Source of the DNA: Rotaria sp. Silwood1
Lineage: Eukaryota > Rotifera > Eurotatoria > Philodinida > Philodinidae
DNA length: 64,000 nt
Direction: 5' to 3'
NCBI GenBank assembly: GCA_905250075.1
Contig: CAJNOP010000102.1
Span: 285,168 to 349,167 of the forward strand
The stretch's first letter is position 1, and every line of letters begins with the position of its first letter. Made by a program: the position numbers and the translations under genes. Positions 36,638 through 48,548 of this stretch are shown here, in pieces. The notes beneath the pieces were generated by a model that did not search any database, had not been told where the DNA came from, and saw nothing but the letters and a program-made list of their open reading frames with translations.

Positions 36638-37729
36638 ATGAACAGTTCAGTTTTATCTTATTCTGATTTTTCATCATTAGACTTATATTATGTCTCTGTT
36701 TCATCGAATATTTTTCTTTATGGATATATAATTATGTTGATTATTGGATTTACAGGTAATATTTGTCAAATATTAACATTCTCACGTAAAACACTGAGAA
36801 ATATTAGTACTGGTATACTTTTCCTTGCATTGAGTATATCCGATACAATTTATCTGTTATTATCTTTATATGTTTTAATTATTTATGGTTTTCATGTTCC
36901 TGATCAATCAAATTATGCTAAAAATTGTCAATTTCGACATTTTACATCCTATCTTTCGACAAATTTCAGTGCATGGATGCTTACAACAAGTAATTCTAAT
37001 TAAATTAAAAACAGAAAACATATATATTTGTTTTCTATTTTAGTTTCATGTGATCGTTGGATACGTTCACAATTTCCAATTAAAGCTCAACAAATTTGTT
37101 CACCACGAACAATTATTTATTTAATTATTATTGTTCTTTTCTTTGTTTGTCTTCTATATGTTCATCTTCTTACACCAATGTTTGGTCAAATTGCACCAGG
37201 AATAACAACTTATTGTGGTGCTGATAAACGTTATTTAAGTTATTCATATTTTTATAATGAAATTTTTCCAGTTATTACTATTCTTATTATCAATATTATT
37301 CCAGCAAGTTGTATGATATTTTTTCTTGTAGGTATAACTATAAATATACATAAACATCGAAATCGAATTGTTCCTTTGCGACAAATAAATTTAAATCAAC
37401 AAGAAAAACGACGTGCTCGTTTTCTTCATCGACAAATGTTAATACTCATGATTGTTACTCTAATGCTTTTTTTTCTTACAACATTTCCTGTTGCTTTATT
37501 GGAATTTACAATATCTACATTGCATATTCAAGTATCATTTGCTTTTTATCTTTTATTAATATCTATACTGGACTTTATAACAATATTAAATTATTCATTG
37601 AATTTTTATTTTCATTGTTTAACATCAAAATTATTTCGAAAAGAATTTTTAAAATGGATTCCATGTTCAATTTCAATTACTTTTCGTAATTCAAATCATG
37701 CTGCTATTGTACCTAACAATCAACGATAA
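36638..37729 (+). CDS. Rhodopsin-like G-protein-coupled receptor, two exons
   Basis: Exon 1 is 36638-36989 and exon 2 is 37044-37729; the 54 bp intron is GT-AG and the junction restores one frame of 345 residues. Class A landmarks: TM1 GFTGNICQI (N1.50), TM2 LALSISD (D2.50), the conserved Cys before TM3 (KNCQFRH), CDRW in place of DRY at the end of TM3 right at the exon junction, and NYSLNFYFHCL in place of NPxxY in TM7. Seven hydrophobic segments are visible, with a basic third loop (QQEKRRARFLHRQML). The amino terminus has no signal peptide and the carboxy tail is short. Peptide-type ligands are common for this bdelloid family, but the ligand here is unknown. Confidence 0.9.
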
Positions 37730-39038
37730 GGTATTGTTATATAATTAATGGGACAATTATCAAATTCTTATGAAGATTTTACTTCTGAAAACAAAGAACT
37801 GTGTAGAGTTTCTTTTTTTTTTTGTTGTATTGTAAAATTATCAATCAAGATATTGCAAAATAAACAAAAAAAAACATCATTTAAACATCGTAGAAATTCT
37901 ATCCTAAATTATGTGGAATGTTTTGATGAATTATTGCGAGTTGAAAGCAATATGTTGTAAAGAATTGTAATAAATTGTTGAATCTCTTAATCACAAAAGG
38001 AAAAGACAATTATCTAAAATTTTCAAACTATGAATTAAGATTGGACTGGTAATTATGAATTTTTTTCAGAATGTTAATGAATTGGCATTTGATTTCACTT
38101 CTGCATAGCGGATACTTTTCTAGATGATGGAGAAACTAGACCAATTGTAAATGACTATTTGTGCTCAAATTGATCGCACGATGAGGCCTTGGTCGGAATA
38201 GAACAATACTAAAACGGCTTGTCTGTATACACATTGGCAGCCGAGTTATGGCCACTGTACTGAACTTGCGGCTTATGTGTTTAGGTATTTACTGAGAAAA
38301 ATCTGATTTTCCTCAAAAAATTGATTGTAATCTTGCCAATGGATTATTAAGAAATTGGTGAATATCGGTAAAACGTAATAGAAGTAGATTGTTAGGATAA
38401 ATCAGATGAATATGCTTGAATGAAATATGGTAGATCGTTATTCACACTAGCACAACTCCGAACCTGAATGAGAGCCCGATCAACAGGTAGTTTTCAGAGC
38501 CGAGTTGATCGGCTTTGAGTCCAAGTATAACTCAGCAGGTTCTAAGAGGGAATGGTTTGTACTTGGCTTACAAGTGAAATGGCTATATTAGTTTTTGATA
38601 TACCTTATAGCGGAAGCGATAGCATCGGATTAGAAAAGATAATTGTCACGTAAAAAACACAAAAAAGCTGATTTTAATCGATTTATTCCGTGTTTTTTAC
38701 ATGAGAATGGTTTTTATTAATTTTTATTTCATCTTAACGTTTACAAACCAAGTACAACAGTATAAAAAATCAATCAAAATCAGACTGAAGTCAAGTATTT
38801 GAGGATTTTCACCATGACTATTGTGCAACAAAATTAAAATCATAATCGATAAGCATCGAATTTCCTATTCGATTAAAATTTTTCTAATGGATTATAATCG
38901 AATATAATTGTAATTTTTTTTGCAAAATAATCGAATTCTCAATTTCGATTAGATCCGTAGGATTTTGAAATTTTACTCCATAAAACTATTTTCAATAAGG
39001 ATAAAAATGCTAAAGCAATGTCAATTTTTGGAAATTCA
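37730..39038. other. Convergent spacer between GPCR and B-box/NHL genes
   Basis: A small frame at 37748-37960 follows the GPCR stop and is probably 3' UTR. A hairpin pairs CACGTAAAAAACAC (~38648) with GTGTTTTTTACATG (~38689). AATCGAT-like words recur between 38840 and 38950. No gene is recognised. Confidence 0.4.
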
Positions 39039-41528
39039 TCAACTTCGATCAATATTGAACTTTTGTACGCGATGATTTCCTTGATCACTTACATAAAGAT
39101 TACCCTCTCGATCAAATGACAAACCGATGGGATAAGATAGCTGATTCGATCGACTTCCTTGACCATTTCCACCAATAATGACACTTCCTTGTGCAGCTCC
39201 TTGAGACCAACGCATTATTCGATGATTCCAACTATCAGCTACATAGACAGTACCTAATTGATCCACGACAACTCCGCCAGGATTTGATAATTGTGTAAGA
39301 CTATTTCCTTGACCTTGGCCACCAGCTACAACCATACCGTGTTTCGAATCTTTCATCCACTTCATCACACGATGATTACTGTGATCTGATATGTAAACTG
39401 AATGATCCCGATCGATAAAGACGTATGTCGGGTGACTCAATTGATCAAGACGATTTCCTTGTCCATTTCCTCCTGCAATCACTGTTCCTCGACTTTCTAC
39501 CATTCGATGTCGTTTGACTTCATGTTCATCCCAATCGGCAATATAGAGAAACCCATCATTGTCCATTGTCAAGGACGAGCATTCAATATTTGAGATGATT
39601 GTTTCTCCATTTGTACCATTTTGACGAGGCCATCGAACTATTCTTTGATTGCCACGATCACAGATGATGAGACTGTCATTGTCTTTATCAATAATTATAT
39701 TTGTCGGACAATTCAATTGATCAGAACGATTTCCTTGTCCATTTCCACCAGCTACAACTCGACCAGACGTCGCACCGATTTTCCATTCCATAATGCGATG
39801 ATTGTAGAAATCAGCAATGTAGATAGTTTGATCATCATCAACACATAAACTCCATGGGTTTTTAAGCTGATGTATTGCACTACCATGTCCTTTTCCTCCA
39901 GCGACAGTGACACCATTTTGCATCCATTGTGTGTTTGTACTCAGATATGCATTGGCTAGTAATTGTGCTGAAACAAAGAGAGAGAAAGAATGAATAGGTT
40001 TATTCGATAGTCATATCAAATGACTTCGAGTCTAAATCGATTTATCGCTCTGAATAGGTTAGCTTATTAAATACTATGCATTATTATGACAGTGTTTAAG
40101 TATAGCAGAACCCCAATTTACTGTTATTCACTATATCACTAAGGGATTTTTTTACCAAATGAAAATCAGTATGTAATCCACCTGTTCATTATCATAAATA
40201 AATCTTTCGAAAATGACAAACAAATTTCTAGTCCTGAGTTCCCTCGTGAAAGATACTGCAACCGATTCATGCATGCCGGCCTTCTGAATTTCTACGTTTC
40301 TTGTAATTTTGGATTTTTAAGCATTCACTAACGATATGGCATGCAATTCTATGCTATGTGGAGCTATTTCGTGCCTTTTTGGCCAAATGATATTCTTTGA
40401 ATTCAGCGAAAAAGACGCCTTTTTTCTGCAGTAATGCAGTAGTTTGATTATAGAACCTTCCAATTCAGAAGCTAGTACTATTCAAAATTTGTGGTTAGAT
40501 GATACTCTATTTCTGACAGAATCACAATTTGTGCCACCATATTCTGAGCTACAGCATCATATGCAGTAAACAGTCTCAAAATCGACATTTTCAGAATAGA
40601 TGACTAACGTGATCTGTGTTGAGTATGAAGGAAGCGATGAAATGAATTATCAAAAACACACAAGATTCAACAGCAATGTGAGACGTAACATGAACTATTT
40701 TGAAAAATGATATAGGTGGGTATTCAATTTAAAGGTAGTCATCAAATATGTACAGAGTCCTTTCAGAAAGTTGAATGTGTTTCAGTATGGATGAGAAAAT
40801 TCTTAGTTGTATCCAAATAAAAGTTTTGAATGATATTTCATTCTTATTTTTTGAACATTGTGTTTCTCTCAAAATAGCTCTTATCTATGAATGAATTAAT
40901 TTAGATCGATTAAATGAAATTCAAAAGTTTCATGGAATGACAAATTTCTTTTCTTCTACAGCTTTAATATGATATACTCACAGTCTTGTTGTTCTTCTCG
41001 AATATAGATGAGTCGATTCCAATCAATTTGTTTATTATCGACAATGATGGTTATAGTTGTATCTTTTTGAATAAATTGTTCAAGTTTATGTTGGATTTCA
41101 TGAATTTTTTTTCGAAGTCGATCAATATCATTTTCAAGAAAATTTTCTTTTTCTCGATGGCAACGAATTTCTTTTGTAATTGGTTCAAGTTGTTTTGTTA
41201 TTATTATTCTTTGTATATTGATTAGTTCGATAATATTATGATGAGTTCTTTCTGCTGCTTTTTCTACTTTGTTAATTGTGCTTTTTTTCCATTCTTCAAT
41301 TTGAGCAAAAAGATCTGATGAAAAATAATTTGATTTTTCTAACTTTTGAATTCGATTAAGAAGTTCATTGTGTGATGTTACTATTTCATTATTGAATATT
41401 ATCGATAGCTGTTGTTTATGTTCTTTGAAATCCTTCGAACAAAAATATTTTTTACATCCAATACAAAAGCATCTAGCTAAAGATTTATTGCAAGTTGAAC
41501 ATAAATTTGATTCAGTTACTGGTATCAT
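39039..41528 (-). CDS. B-box zinc finger / coiled-coil / NHL-repeat protein, two exons
   Basis: Exon 1 is 41528-40982 and exon 2 is 39967-39039, joined across a 1,014 bp intron with donor GTGAGTA and acceptor TTTGTTTCAG; the phases match and the product is 491 residues. Residues ~8-36 form a B-box-like zinc site (LCSTCNKSLARCFC..CKKYFCSKDFKEH). Residues ~45-165 are a charged coiled coil. From ~190 six NHL repeats follow, each with a GG(N/K/Q)GxG turn and a YxADxxNHRIxxW strand, a six-bladed propeller. This is the TRIM-NHL layout without a RING, and no RING is visible in the open sequence upstream. Such proteins usually bind partners or RNA through the propeller. The first ATG in frame is 41528; an upstream 5' exon cannot be excluded. 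The intron is long for this genome. Confidence 0.87.
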
Positions 41529-43217
41529 TTCTCTTAAAAGAAAATGAGTCGAATGATGTAATTTATTGTATGAATATCTCAAATAATCTCGATCTAAAAT
41601 GAATTCATATAAAGATATATATATATATATAAAGAAATAATTTTGAGCGATTTATTCAATATTCTTCCTTGATCATTGGACGGCGAACATATCTTTTAAC
41701 TATCTTAAATACGACTCTATCTGTGTTCAATAGAAACGTAGGAACAAATATATATCAATCTTCAAGAGATTCTTATGCTTGTGGCTTAATGATTAAAATC
41801 GAGAGTCTCGAACTAGTCATAAATTCTATTTGAGAAAGAAAAAAGTCTTTTAAAATAAATCAATTTGTGTTGACAGAAGTTAAAATTCAATCAAAATATA
41901 TCTAAGCTGAATATACGAATTAGTTTATGAAGAACAACGATATTATCAATCAATAAAAAAATTCATTTTTGTTCAATGAATAATATTGAAACAAATAGTT
42001 GCAGTTTTGATTTTAAATAGATTTTTAGCATAAAAGCAAATTGAAAAGAATAATAATGTATTCTAAACAAAGCTTGAAATTTTAATCATTCATAAATCGT
42101 GTGAAATGAAAGCGGTATCATCAACAGATTCCTACAGACTTAATTTTGTTAGTATTGTCGAAATAAGTTTCTTAAGCTTTTCATCACTGTCGAGATATGT
42201 TTTTGAAACAAGAATTATCATATAGTATAATTTTTATTAAGTACTATTGAATTTCAAATACTACCAAAATCTATAATTATTTTTATAAAAATTGATTTCA
42301 ATGATAATTATAATTTGAAAAATGTAGATAGAATAGAAAATCTTGGTACCTGTCAATTTGAAATAATGCTTTCTGTATTCAAATTATTTTCCAATAAGTA
42401 AATGCAAATTAATAGATAAAAATATTGAATAATAGAAAATTTCAAGTACAATCACAATATACGATTGCTTTTTCTACAAGATATTTGTACAACGATGAAA
42501 ACCTAAAAAAATTTATTTTTATAACAATAATAAAATTAAGTCTTGTGGGAAGTATTAATGAAATTGCTTTCATTGTATTATTCGATTTATTTTCTTGCAC
42601 ATAATCAGAATATGTAATTCATTTTTTTTAATATGCTTTTATGATGTCGACATAGTTGCATAATATTTGTGTAACACAATCACTTCTATTAAGTGATTTG
42701 TTAACATTTAATATTTAAAAAACATGAAATAGTGACTGTTGTTTTTTTATTCAATCAAGCTTAACTTAGTTTTAGGTTAAAATAAATCCTTCATCTCTAC
42801 AACAGATGATCATTGACTTCAATAAATTCAACCGTTTCTACATACAAATTTCTTACTCGTAATTCAATGAAATATTTGGTTTGATGCTTCATACGAAAGA
42901 CATGCTATGGGAAGTGACAAGTTGTACAAATAAAGAACAGAACAAAATCATATGGCATTCATGCTTATTTCCTTGCGAAGGACAAAGGAATAAAAGAAAC
43001 AACACAAAGGTTTGTTCGTCTCGAATAAGATGTGCGCAACTCAAAATTTTCGCACAATATTTTTTCACTTTTTTATGCATGATTGGATAGAACGCATCTA
43101 GTTAAATCAAAGAAGTGTCTGTTCAATGGTCAAAAAAGTTTCAAAAAAAAAAGCTTCAAAAAAATTTCGAGTTTCATATTAAATCGCCAAGGTTGTTAAG
43201 TTTTCGTTCCACTGTTA
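41529..43217. other. Upstream of the B-box/NHL gene; AT-rich, no gene
   Basis: No coding sequence is recognised. A TATATATA run lies near 41617. A possible worn tRNA-like piece near 41776-41830 was considered and rejected. Confidence 0.4.
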
Positions 43218-43386
43218 ATGTAATGATTTTGTCGTTCTGTATAAGTGTAAACACTTTTTTCCGGTTCACAACACATAATTGACTAAAGAAAAAAGCAATT
43301 TATATAAATTACTTTTTTTTTCTAGTTAATTATGTGTTGCAAAACGAAAAGGACTTTCTACAGTTGTATAAAACGACAAAATTATT
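43218..43386. repeat. 169 bp palindrome (MITE-like)
   Basis: The left arm (43218-43303) and the right arm (43304-43386) are inverse: TTTTGTCGTTCTGTATAAGT against the inverse of the right end TTTTGTCGTTTTATACAACT, and CACAACACATAATTGACTA against GCAACACATAATTAACTA at the centre. There is no loop to speak of. No coding capacity. Confidence 0.8.
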
Positions 43387-43754
43387 ATATTCATAGTTGT
43401 ATGAAATATTAACAGCTTTATTTGATGTAAAATAAAATTAGAAAGGTACTTCTTCAACGTAACTCAATGCGCTCTGTTCAGTCATGCGAAAATGTTGAGT
43501 TGAATGTCTCTTACAACAAATACTGGAATTGAAATCATTATTTGAAAGTCATGATACAATAAAAACTACTATTATGACGATTTCAATCGTGGTAATAGAA
43601 CTCATCAAAGATTTTGAAGCGTACAACCAATGACGATATATTCTCTGTAGCTTTTTGAAACAATTATTTATTTTATAGTCAATGCATCGAAACTAAGCAA
43701 TTTGAATAGAATGGGTGGAAAAAACAATCATCATCTTTCCTATTGCTCTCAGTA

Positions 43755-43946
43755 GGTCGTTCGTTGATGATAGTCAATATGTTCGATAACATCGTAGCGT
43801 TCTAACAAACAACGTATGGGATGTCCTTTTTTTGAACGGTTTCCTCGCTGGAATCCTGACAGACGGTACGATCCGTACTAATGTTTCTTAGACCTTTTTT
43901 CTGTCCAAATCCATCCCTGTTCGTCTAATCGTACATGATATTTCAT
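43755..43946 (-). pseudogene. Unidentified gene remnant with one in-frame stop
   Basis: From ATG 43946 one frame reads MKYHVRLDEQGWIWTEKRSK then a TAG and continues YGSYRLSGFQRGNRSKKGHP and LLERYDVIEHIDYHQRTTY before a stop. The composition looks like real protein and the frame persists through the stop, so I take it as a decayed exon. I do not recognise the family. A preceding piece (WFRKFLMPKQFVQRENN) continues upstream in another frame. Confidence 0.35.
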
Positions 43947-44358
43947 TGTTTTCTCGCTGTACGAATTGTTTAGGCATCAGGAATTTTCGGAACCAATCTA
44001 AGGCAATAATTCAAATATTTTCAGAACTTTCGACTATCGACAACATAAACAAGTCGTTGAAATCATCAACAAAGAGCGCTCATAGTTTATATATCAATAC
44101 TGATTTTAAATGATTGATAGAAAGACATCCACTTGTAAAAGATCAGTTTTTCGACACAAATTTTGTATCTCTTGTACACTCTAAAATGTTGAGCACAATC
44201 AATATGGTGTTATATTGATATTCATTTATTTCAAATAGTTGTAGTCTAAAACTGTTTGAAAAGTATGCTATAAAAAGTTGATTACATGCAACATTTTGAA
44301 AATTCAAATTTCCTAAGAGTTATATCTATTCGTTCTAAATAATGTTGTTTCAAATACA

Positions 44359-44784
44359 GGAACAACTGCATTCATCTCATATCATTTACCGTTAGTAAAG
44401 TTGGATCAGTTAGATTGACCATTTTTTACTCGCCATGGGAAAATTGAAGGTGATCAGAACATTGTGCCATTATTCCAAGAACCGAATTTCCTAGAATTCT
44501 ACCGTAGAGTTTTTTGAATAAATTTGTTTACAGATTACTTGAACAATGAATGGTTGAATAGAACTCATCAAGAGCGATTGTCGATATATGATGATTTGTG
44601 AAAAAGCTTATTGATGACCTCCAAGTTACTAAATTTATACAAGCCATTAGAAAGCATAGAACTCAAGTTGAAGGGTATAGTCTCCATGATAGCGCGATTC
44701 CAATGCTCTGTAAGTGATATGCGATTGTTACGTAAACAAGTGTTCAAATCATCACGAAGAAATCGTATATTATTCGTTAACTGA
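44359..44784 (+). pseudogene. Unidentified gene remnant, one frame with TGA stops
   Basis: A single frame of 141 codons follows a good acceptor (TTTCAAATACAG) and has protein-like content: GTTAFISYHLPLVKLDQLD, PFFTRHGKIEGDQNIVPLFQ, DYLNNEWLNRTHQERLSIYD, KSLLMTSKLLNLYKPLESIE and ARFQCSVSDMRLLRKQVFKS. It is broken by three in-frame TGA codons and ends at a TGA. The family is unknown to me. The surrounding 43.4-45.2 kb is otherwise AT-rich and without a gene. Confidence 0.45.
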
Positions 44785-45279
44785 TTTTCTTATGAGCTAT
44801 TTTATTTAACTTGAGAAAGATGGATATTCGAAAATAAGTATTTTTTTCAATTGATCATAAATTAAGACTTGTAATTCACAAAAAACAACCTTCGAATATT
44901 CGATTCGATTGTCAAAATCAGCTCAAAAAAAAAAGATATTTCTATTTTATTTCTTTTTCATTATTTGAAATGGTAGAACGAGATGGTAATGAGAATCATA
45001 GGTTTATTTTTCTGTGCTGATTTACATCCGGCGAGAAGAAAAACTCATTATCTCGAAGTCCTTGAATTGGGTTTGTTCTTGTGATTTGATTTAAAAATAA
45101 ATCGAGCTCAAATATTTTCTGATCGGAACATACAAGACGAAGTTTTTTCCATCTTGTATTGACAAGAAGAAACAAAACGAATAAATAAGAGAAAGAGAGA
45201 GAGAAAATGGAAAAGAGTTTTGATTAAAATCTCTATAGTTATTTGTTCATTTACATTTTAAGAGAAGGACAGAATCAGA

Positions 45280-45682
45280 ATGTCATTCGAAATCATCGAT
45301 AAACTCAACCAAGATTTTCAAAATCATCTTAATAATAATCAAATTAAAGAAGCTGTTAGTTCTTATGCTGATAATGCTCGACTTTTTTCTTCCGATAAAC
45401 AAATTTATCAAGGTTTAAATCAAATCGAAAAATATTATTCTGATACAAAAAAGGCTGGAAATACACAGGTTGAATTATCTACTGAACAAGTTATTCAATG
45501 TGATTCAAATTATCTTATTGAAATAAGGTTTTTATCTTACGAAATTATTTCTTCAAAATTTATTCTTTTTTTTGTGTCTTTTATTTAGTACTTATAAAGT
45601 AAATACTGAACAAGGAAATTGTGTTGTCATTTGGAAAAAAGATGGTCAATTTTGGAAAAAAATCATTGACATATTCAATTAA
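45280..45682 (+). CDS. NTF2/SnoaL-like small protein, two exons
   Basis: Exon 1 (45280-45527) and exon 2 (45589-45682) join across a 61 bp GT-AG intron to give 113 residues. The pattern is that of the SnoaL/DUF4440 NTF2-like fold: an N-terminal helix (EIIDKLNQDFQNHLNNNQI), Y.DNARLFSSDKQIYQGLNQI then IEKYYSD, and C-terminal strands ending NCVVIWKKDGQFWKKIIDIF, the usual final motif of the family. Such proteins form cone-shaped dimers and may be enzymes or binding proteins; no catalytic Asp/His pair can be assigned, so function is open. Start is the first ATG. Gene lies tail-to-tail with the next gene. Confidence 0.85.
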
Positions 45683-46180
45683 ACAATATATCTATTTTCA
45701 ACTATATTTGTCGTCTTGTCATTTAATTAAATATTTATTAGATTTTCTTCACAAACTTTTATTGATTATTTTAGTCCGAAGAATTATTCCTGTAGCTTTT
45801 TTTCTTTTTACATAAAGATCAATTTTATTCGATTAGAAATATAAATATAATAAAAAAAAGATCGCCAGCAAGTTTTTAAGACGGAGTATAAACTTCTACT
45901 CATTTCAAATGAACATTTTTTCAATATCTTTTTTGTGGATTTGTGAGTGATCTGTAAATCTGAACCTTCACTTCGTCATCACATAGATCTACAACTATGC
46001 CTTTAATCATAGACTCGACTATACTTACGCCTACAGCAACTAGTACAACATATGTCATATTTTTAAAATTTATTAATTTAAATTTTGTAAAACTATGATA
46101 TATAAATAGATGTAAATAAAGAATATTTAGTGCAAAAGTTTAGAATAAAGTTTGATTAAAAAGAAAATGATGATAAAAGT
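45683..46180. other. Convergent 3' spacer
   Basis: Contains AATAAA-type sites (e.g. near 46117 and 46143) usable by the left gene. No gene. Confidence 0.4.
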
Positions 46181-46701
46181 TCATTTTTTTTGTTTTGCTT
46201 GTTCTTCATCATATGTTTTCAAACAAAAATATGACCAAATAGCTGTTAATAAATCCTGAATACCAAAAACTAGAAATGATACTTCAAGCGAACTAAAATT
46301 AAAAATTAATTTCATAAAAGCTAATTCTTAATTAAAACAATTTTTACTAGAAATAAATCATTGCAGTTATTATAGGAAGAATACACATGCGTCCAACTAC
46401 ACTAGCTCTAAATATACAAGAAGAACAATTATATCTAATTTGTTCATTAATTTTTCTTTTTTTTGTATTACCTGAAAAAACCAATTAATGTATATTTTCC
46501 AGCAACACAATAATAATATCCAATGACAACTATAGCTAAACCTGCAAGTCTTGCATATCGTTCTGCTTGTGCTGTTTCAAGAGGTGATAAAAATAATAAT
46601 TTCGTTGTTAAATGTGGAAATATAAGAAATGATAAACCTTCTAAGACAAGTAATATACCCACATATGTATAACTATTTTTTAACGATTGTTCAGCAGACA
46701 T
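46181..46701 (-). CDS. Small four-helix membrane protein, three exons
   Basis: Exons 46701-46472, 46407-46348 and 46292-46181 join at GT-AG introns (64 and 55 bp) with matching phases to give 133 residues. Hydrophobic helices: YTYVGILLVLEGLSFLIFP, LAGLAIVVIGYYYCVAG, ILPIITAMIYFY and SFLVFGIQDLLTAIWSYFCL; the tail is charged (TYDEEQAKQKK). The order PLETAQAERYARLAGLAIVVIG followed by FFRASVVGRM is conserved-looking and recalls small uncharacterised DoxX-like or DUF membrane proteins, but I cannot name a family. The middle exon is only 60 bp, which automatic gene finders may miss. Confidence 0.82.
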
Positions 46702-47676
46702 TATTTAAATCTTTAAAATGAAAAAAGAAACATTATACAGTTTCAATCAAAGTAAAATAATTAATTAATTGTAATAATATGCAAGACATTTGGATCAGAT
46801 GCATATGAATTGTATTATAAATGTTTCTCTATATATACGCAATAGTTAAAATATTTTTCTCGATTGAATCTAATATTAAAACAAAATACAATATTATATC
46901 AAGGTCAAACAATAAAATTCGTTCTAGATTTATTTTCTAATCTTACAAAAATGAAGAATTTTATGTATAAAATATAATTCAGATCATTTATTATATATTC
47001 TCTTTTACTATAAAAAAAAAGAAAGAAAATAATCTTACTATCTGTACAACGGCGTGCTTTCTTCTGTGTCCCAGATATCTTATTTGAAGTGTTTTTTTGT
47101 TCTCCACGTGGTAAAGTATGCTTGTTTTGCCCTGCGGCATATTCGCTTTTCTTGCGTTCTTTTTGGTCATATAAAAAAAAAGGCTGCTTAGTAGAGGTAA
47201 AACTTAACAAATCGTAATTGATGTTTTTTTTTTCTTCATAGCACTTATATGCTTTCATTTTGTGCAATTTCGAAGATTTATCTTTATTCCCGGAATGTTT
47301 GTTTATGATATTAAATTTTTATAATATGCGGATGCTACACAATATAAAGAAATAATATTGTTTGATTAATAGTTATCGATAGACAGCCATCTAGTTAATA
47401 AATATAATGAAAATGTATTCCAATGATATGATATTGATTTGTTCATGTTTAAAGCCGAATAAACCCAATAAAAAAGACTTGATATTATTGCAAAAGATAG
47501 ACATTATATGAATCTTCTTCTTCTAAAGGGAAATATTATGTTTTTTTTTCAGTTTAGAATTCACATTTCTTAATTCTCATTTGCATTAATGAATAAAAAA
47601 ACAAAAAAATAAAAGAAACTCTTTTAAAAAATTTCAAACTATTCATTTTGATTGTCTATCTATGTAATTAATATGT
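46702..47676. other. Spacer; basic small open frame on minus strand (46905-47267) doubtful
   Basis: AT-rich. A minus-strand frame of 120 codons includes a charged piece (DQKERKKSEYAAGQNKHTL) and starts with ATG, but has no family signature and ends in low-complexity sequence. I do not call it a gene. Confidence 0.35.
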
Positions 47677-48261
47677 TTAAGGTTCTGAGAAATGTAATTG
47701 ACGAGTAACCCATCGTCGATGAGGATAATCCTGTTTGTATGCTGTAGGAATCCATACTGGTCGTTGTTCAGGTATATAACTCTGACGAAGACGTTGAATT
47801 TCAAGTTGTCGAGATAAATATTCGGATAATTTATCTTGTTCTTCAATTTTTTTCGTTTTTGTAGTTCTTTGAGATGGGCGTGGAGATATTCGAGAATACG
47901 TTTCATCAATAACATAATCATGACAAATCGAACAATAATGAATTGGTGATGATGTTCGAAAATAATTATCATCTCGTTCTTGATTACGAATACGAGGATA
48001 ACAAATTGTACAACTTTCATCACATTGAATTGGTCGTTTTGTTGACACAGTAGATGAACATATAGGACACGTTTCTTTTTCTAAACGTAAATCACTTAAT
48101 TCTTCTCGTAATTCAGCTAATTCTTTTTTAACTTGATAAATATCATTATTCAATTTTAAATTTGAGTTTTCACTTAATGTTTGATCTAATGTAGTTGAAT
48201 AGACTGGTACATAGCTTACCGGTAATCTTAAATAACTGTCTGTTGCTGGCACATAAAACAT
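47677..48261 (-). CDS. Coiled-coil protein with CxxC pairs
   Basis: A 194-residue intronless frame from ATG 48261. Residues ~30-63 form a coiled coil (KLNNDIYQVKKELAELREEL). Three CxxC-type pairs follow, CPIC (~66), CTIC (~84) and CSIC (~110), together with further Cys and His residues, so one or two zinc sites are likely. The rest is polar, with an Arg/Ser/Thr-rich stretch (SRISPRPSQRTTKTKKI) and an aromatic tail (RRWVTRQLHFSEP). I do not recognise the family. Codon usage matches the neighbouring genes. It lies 0.3 kb downstream of, and on the same strand as, the TRPA-like gene. Confidence 0.65.
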   Translation of the reverse strand: MFYVPATDSYLRLPVSYVPVYSTTLDQTLSENSNLKLNNDIYQVKKELAELREELSDLRLEKETCPICSSTVSTKRPIQCDESCTICYPRIRNQERDDNYFRTSSPIHYCSICHDYVIDETYSRISPRPSQRTTKTKKIEEQDKLSEYLSRQLEIQRLRQSYIPEQRPVWIPTAYKQDYPHRRWVTRQLHFSEP

Positions 48262-48548
48262 TTACGATTATTCTTTTCAAATGACGACGACAAGAGAAGA
48301 AAAAAGAAATGACTTGTTTCTAACAACAGAATACTTTAGTAATTTTTTTTTTCTTTTTCTTTTTTTTTTTCTATTGGAACAAACAGAACAACAATAACAA
48401 ACCTTGACTTTACCATGCTTTCAATTCTTACTAAACTAAGAGATGTCAAAATAAGATTTCAAATTTTTTTTTTATTCTGTTCTTAAATTCATATTTTTCG
48501 ATTAACAAAAAGAAAAAAAAGGCATTAGTTTATTTTTGTTAAAGATAT
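48262..48548. other. Short AT-rich spacer upstream of the coiled-coil gene
   Basis: T/A-rich runs only. Confidence 0.4.

Noticed and set aside
38213..38240. ACGGCTTGTC, similar to the end of the 33976 element
   Set aside because: No inverted partner end was found downstream, so a second copy cannot be supported.
41776..41830. tRNA-like piece (GTGGCTTAATGATTAAAATC...)
   Set aside because: The D-arm-like start is present, but the anticodon stem and the T arm do not form; at most a worn tRNA-like fragment.
46905..47267. 120-codon basic frame on the minus strand
   Set aside because: Low-complexity composition and no recognisable domain; likely non-coding.
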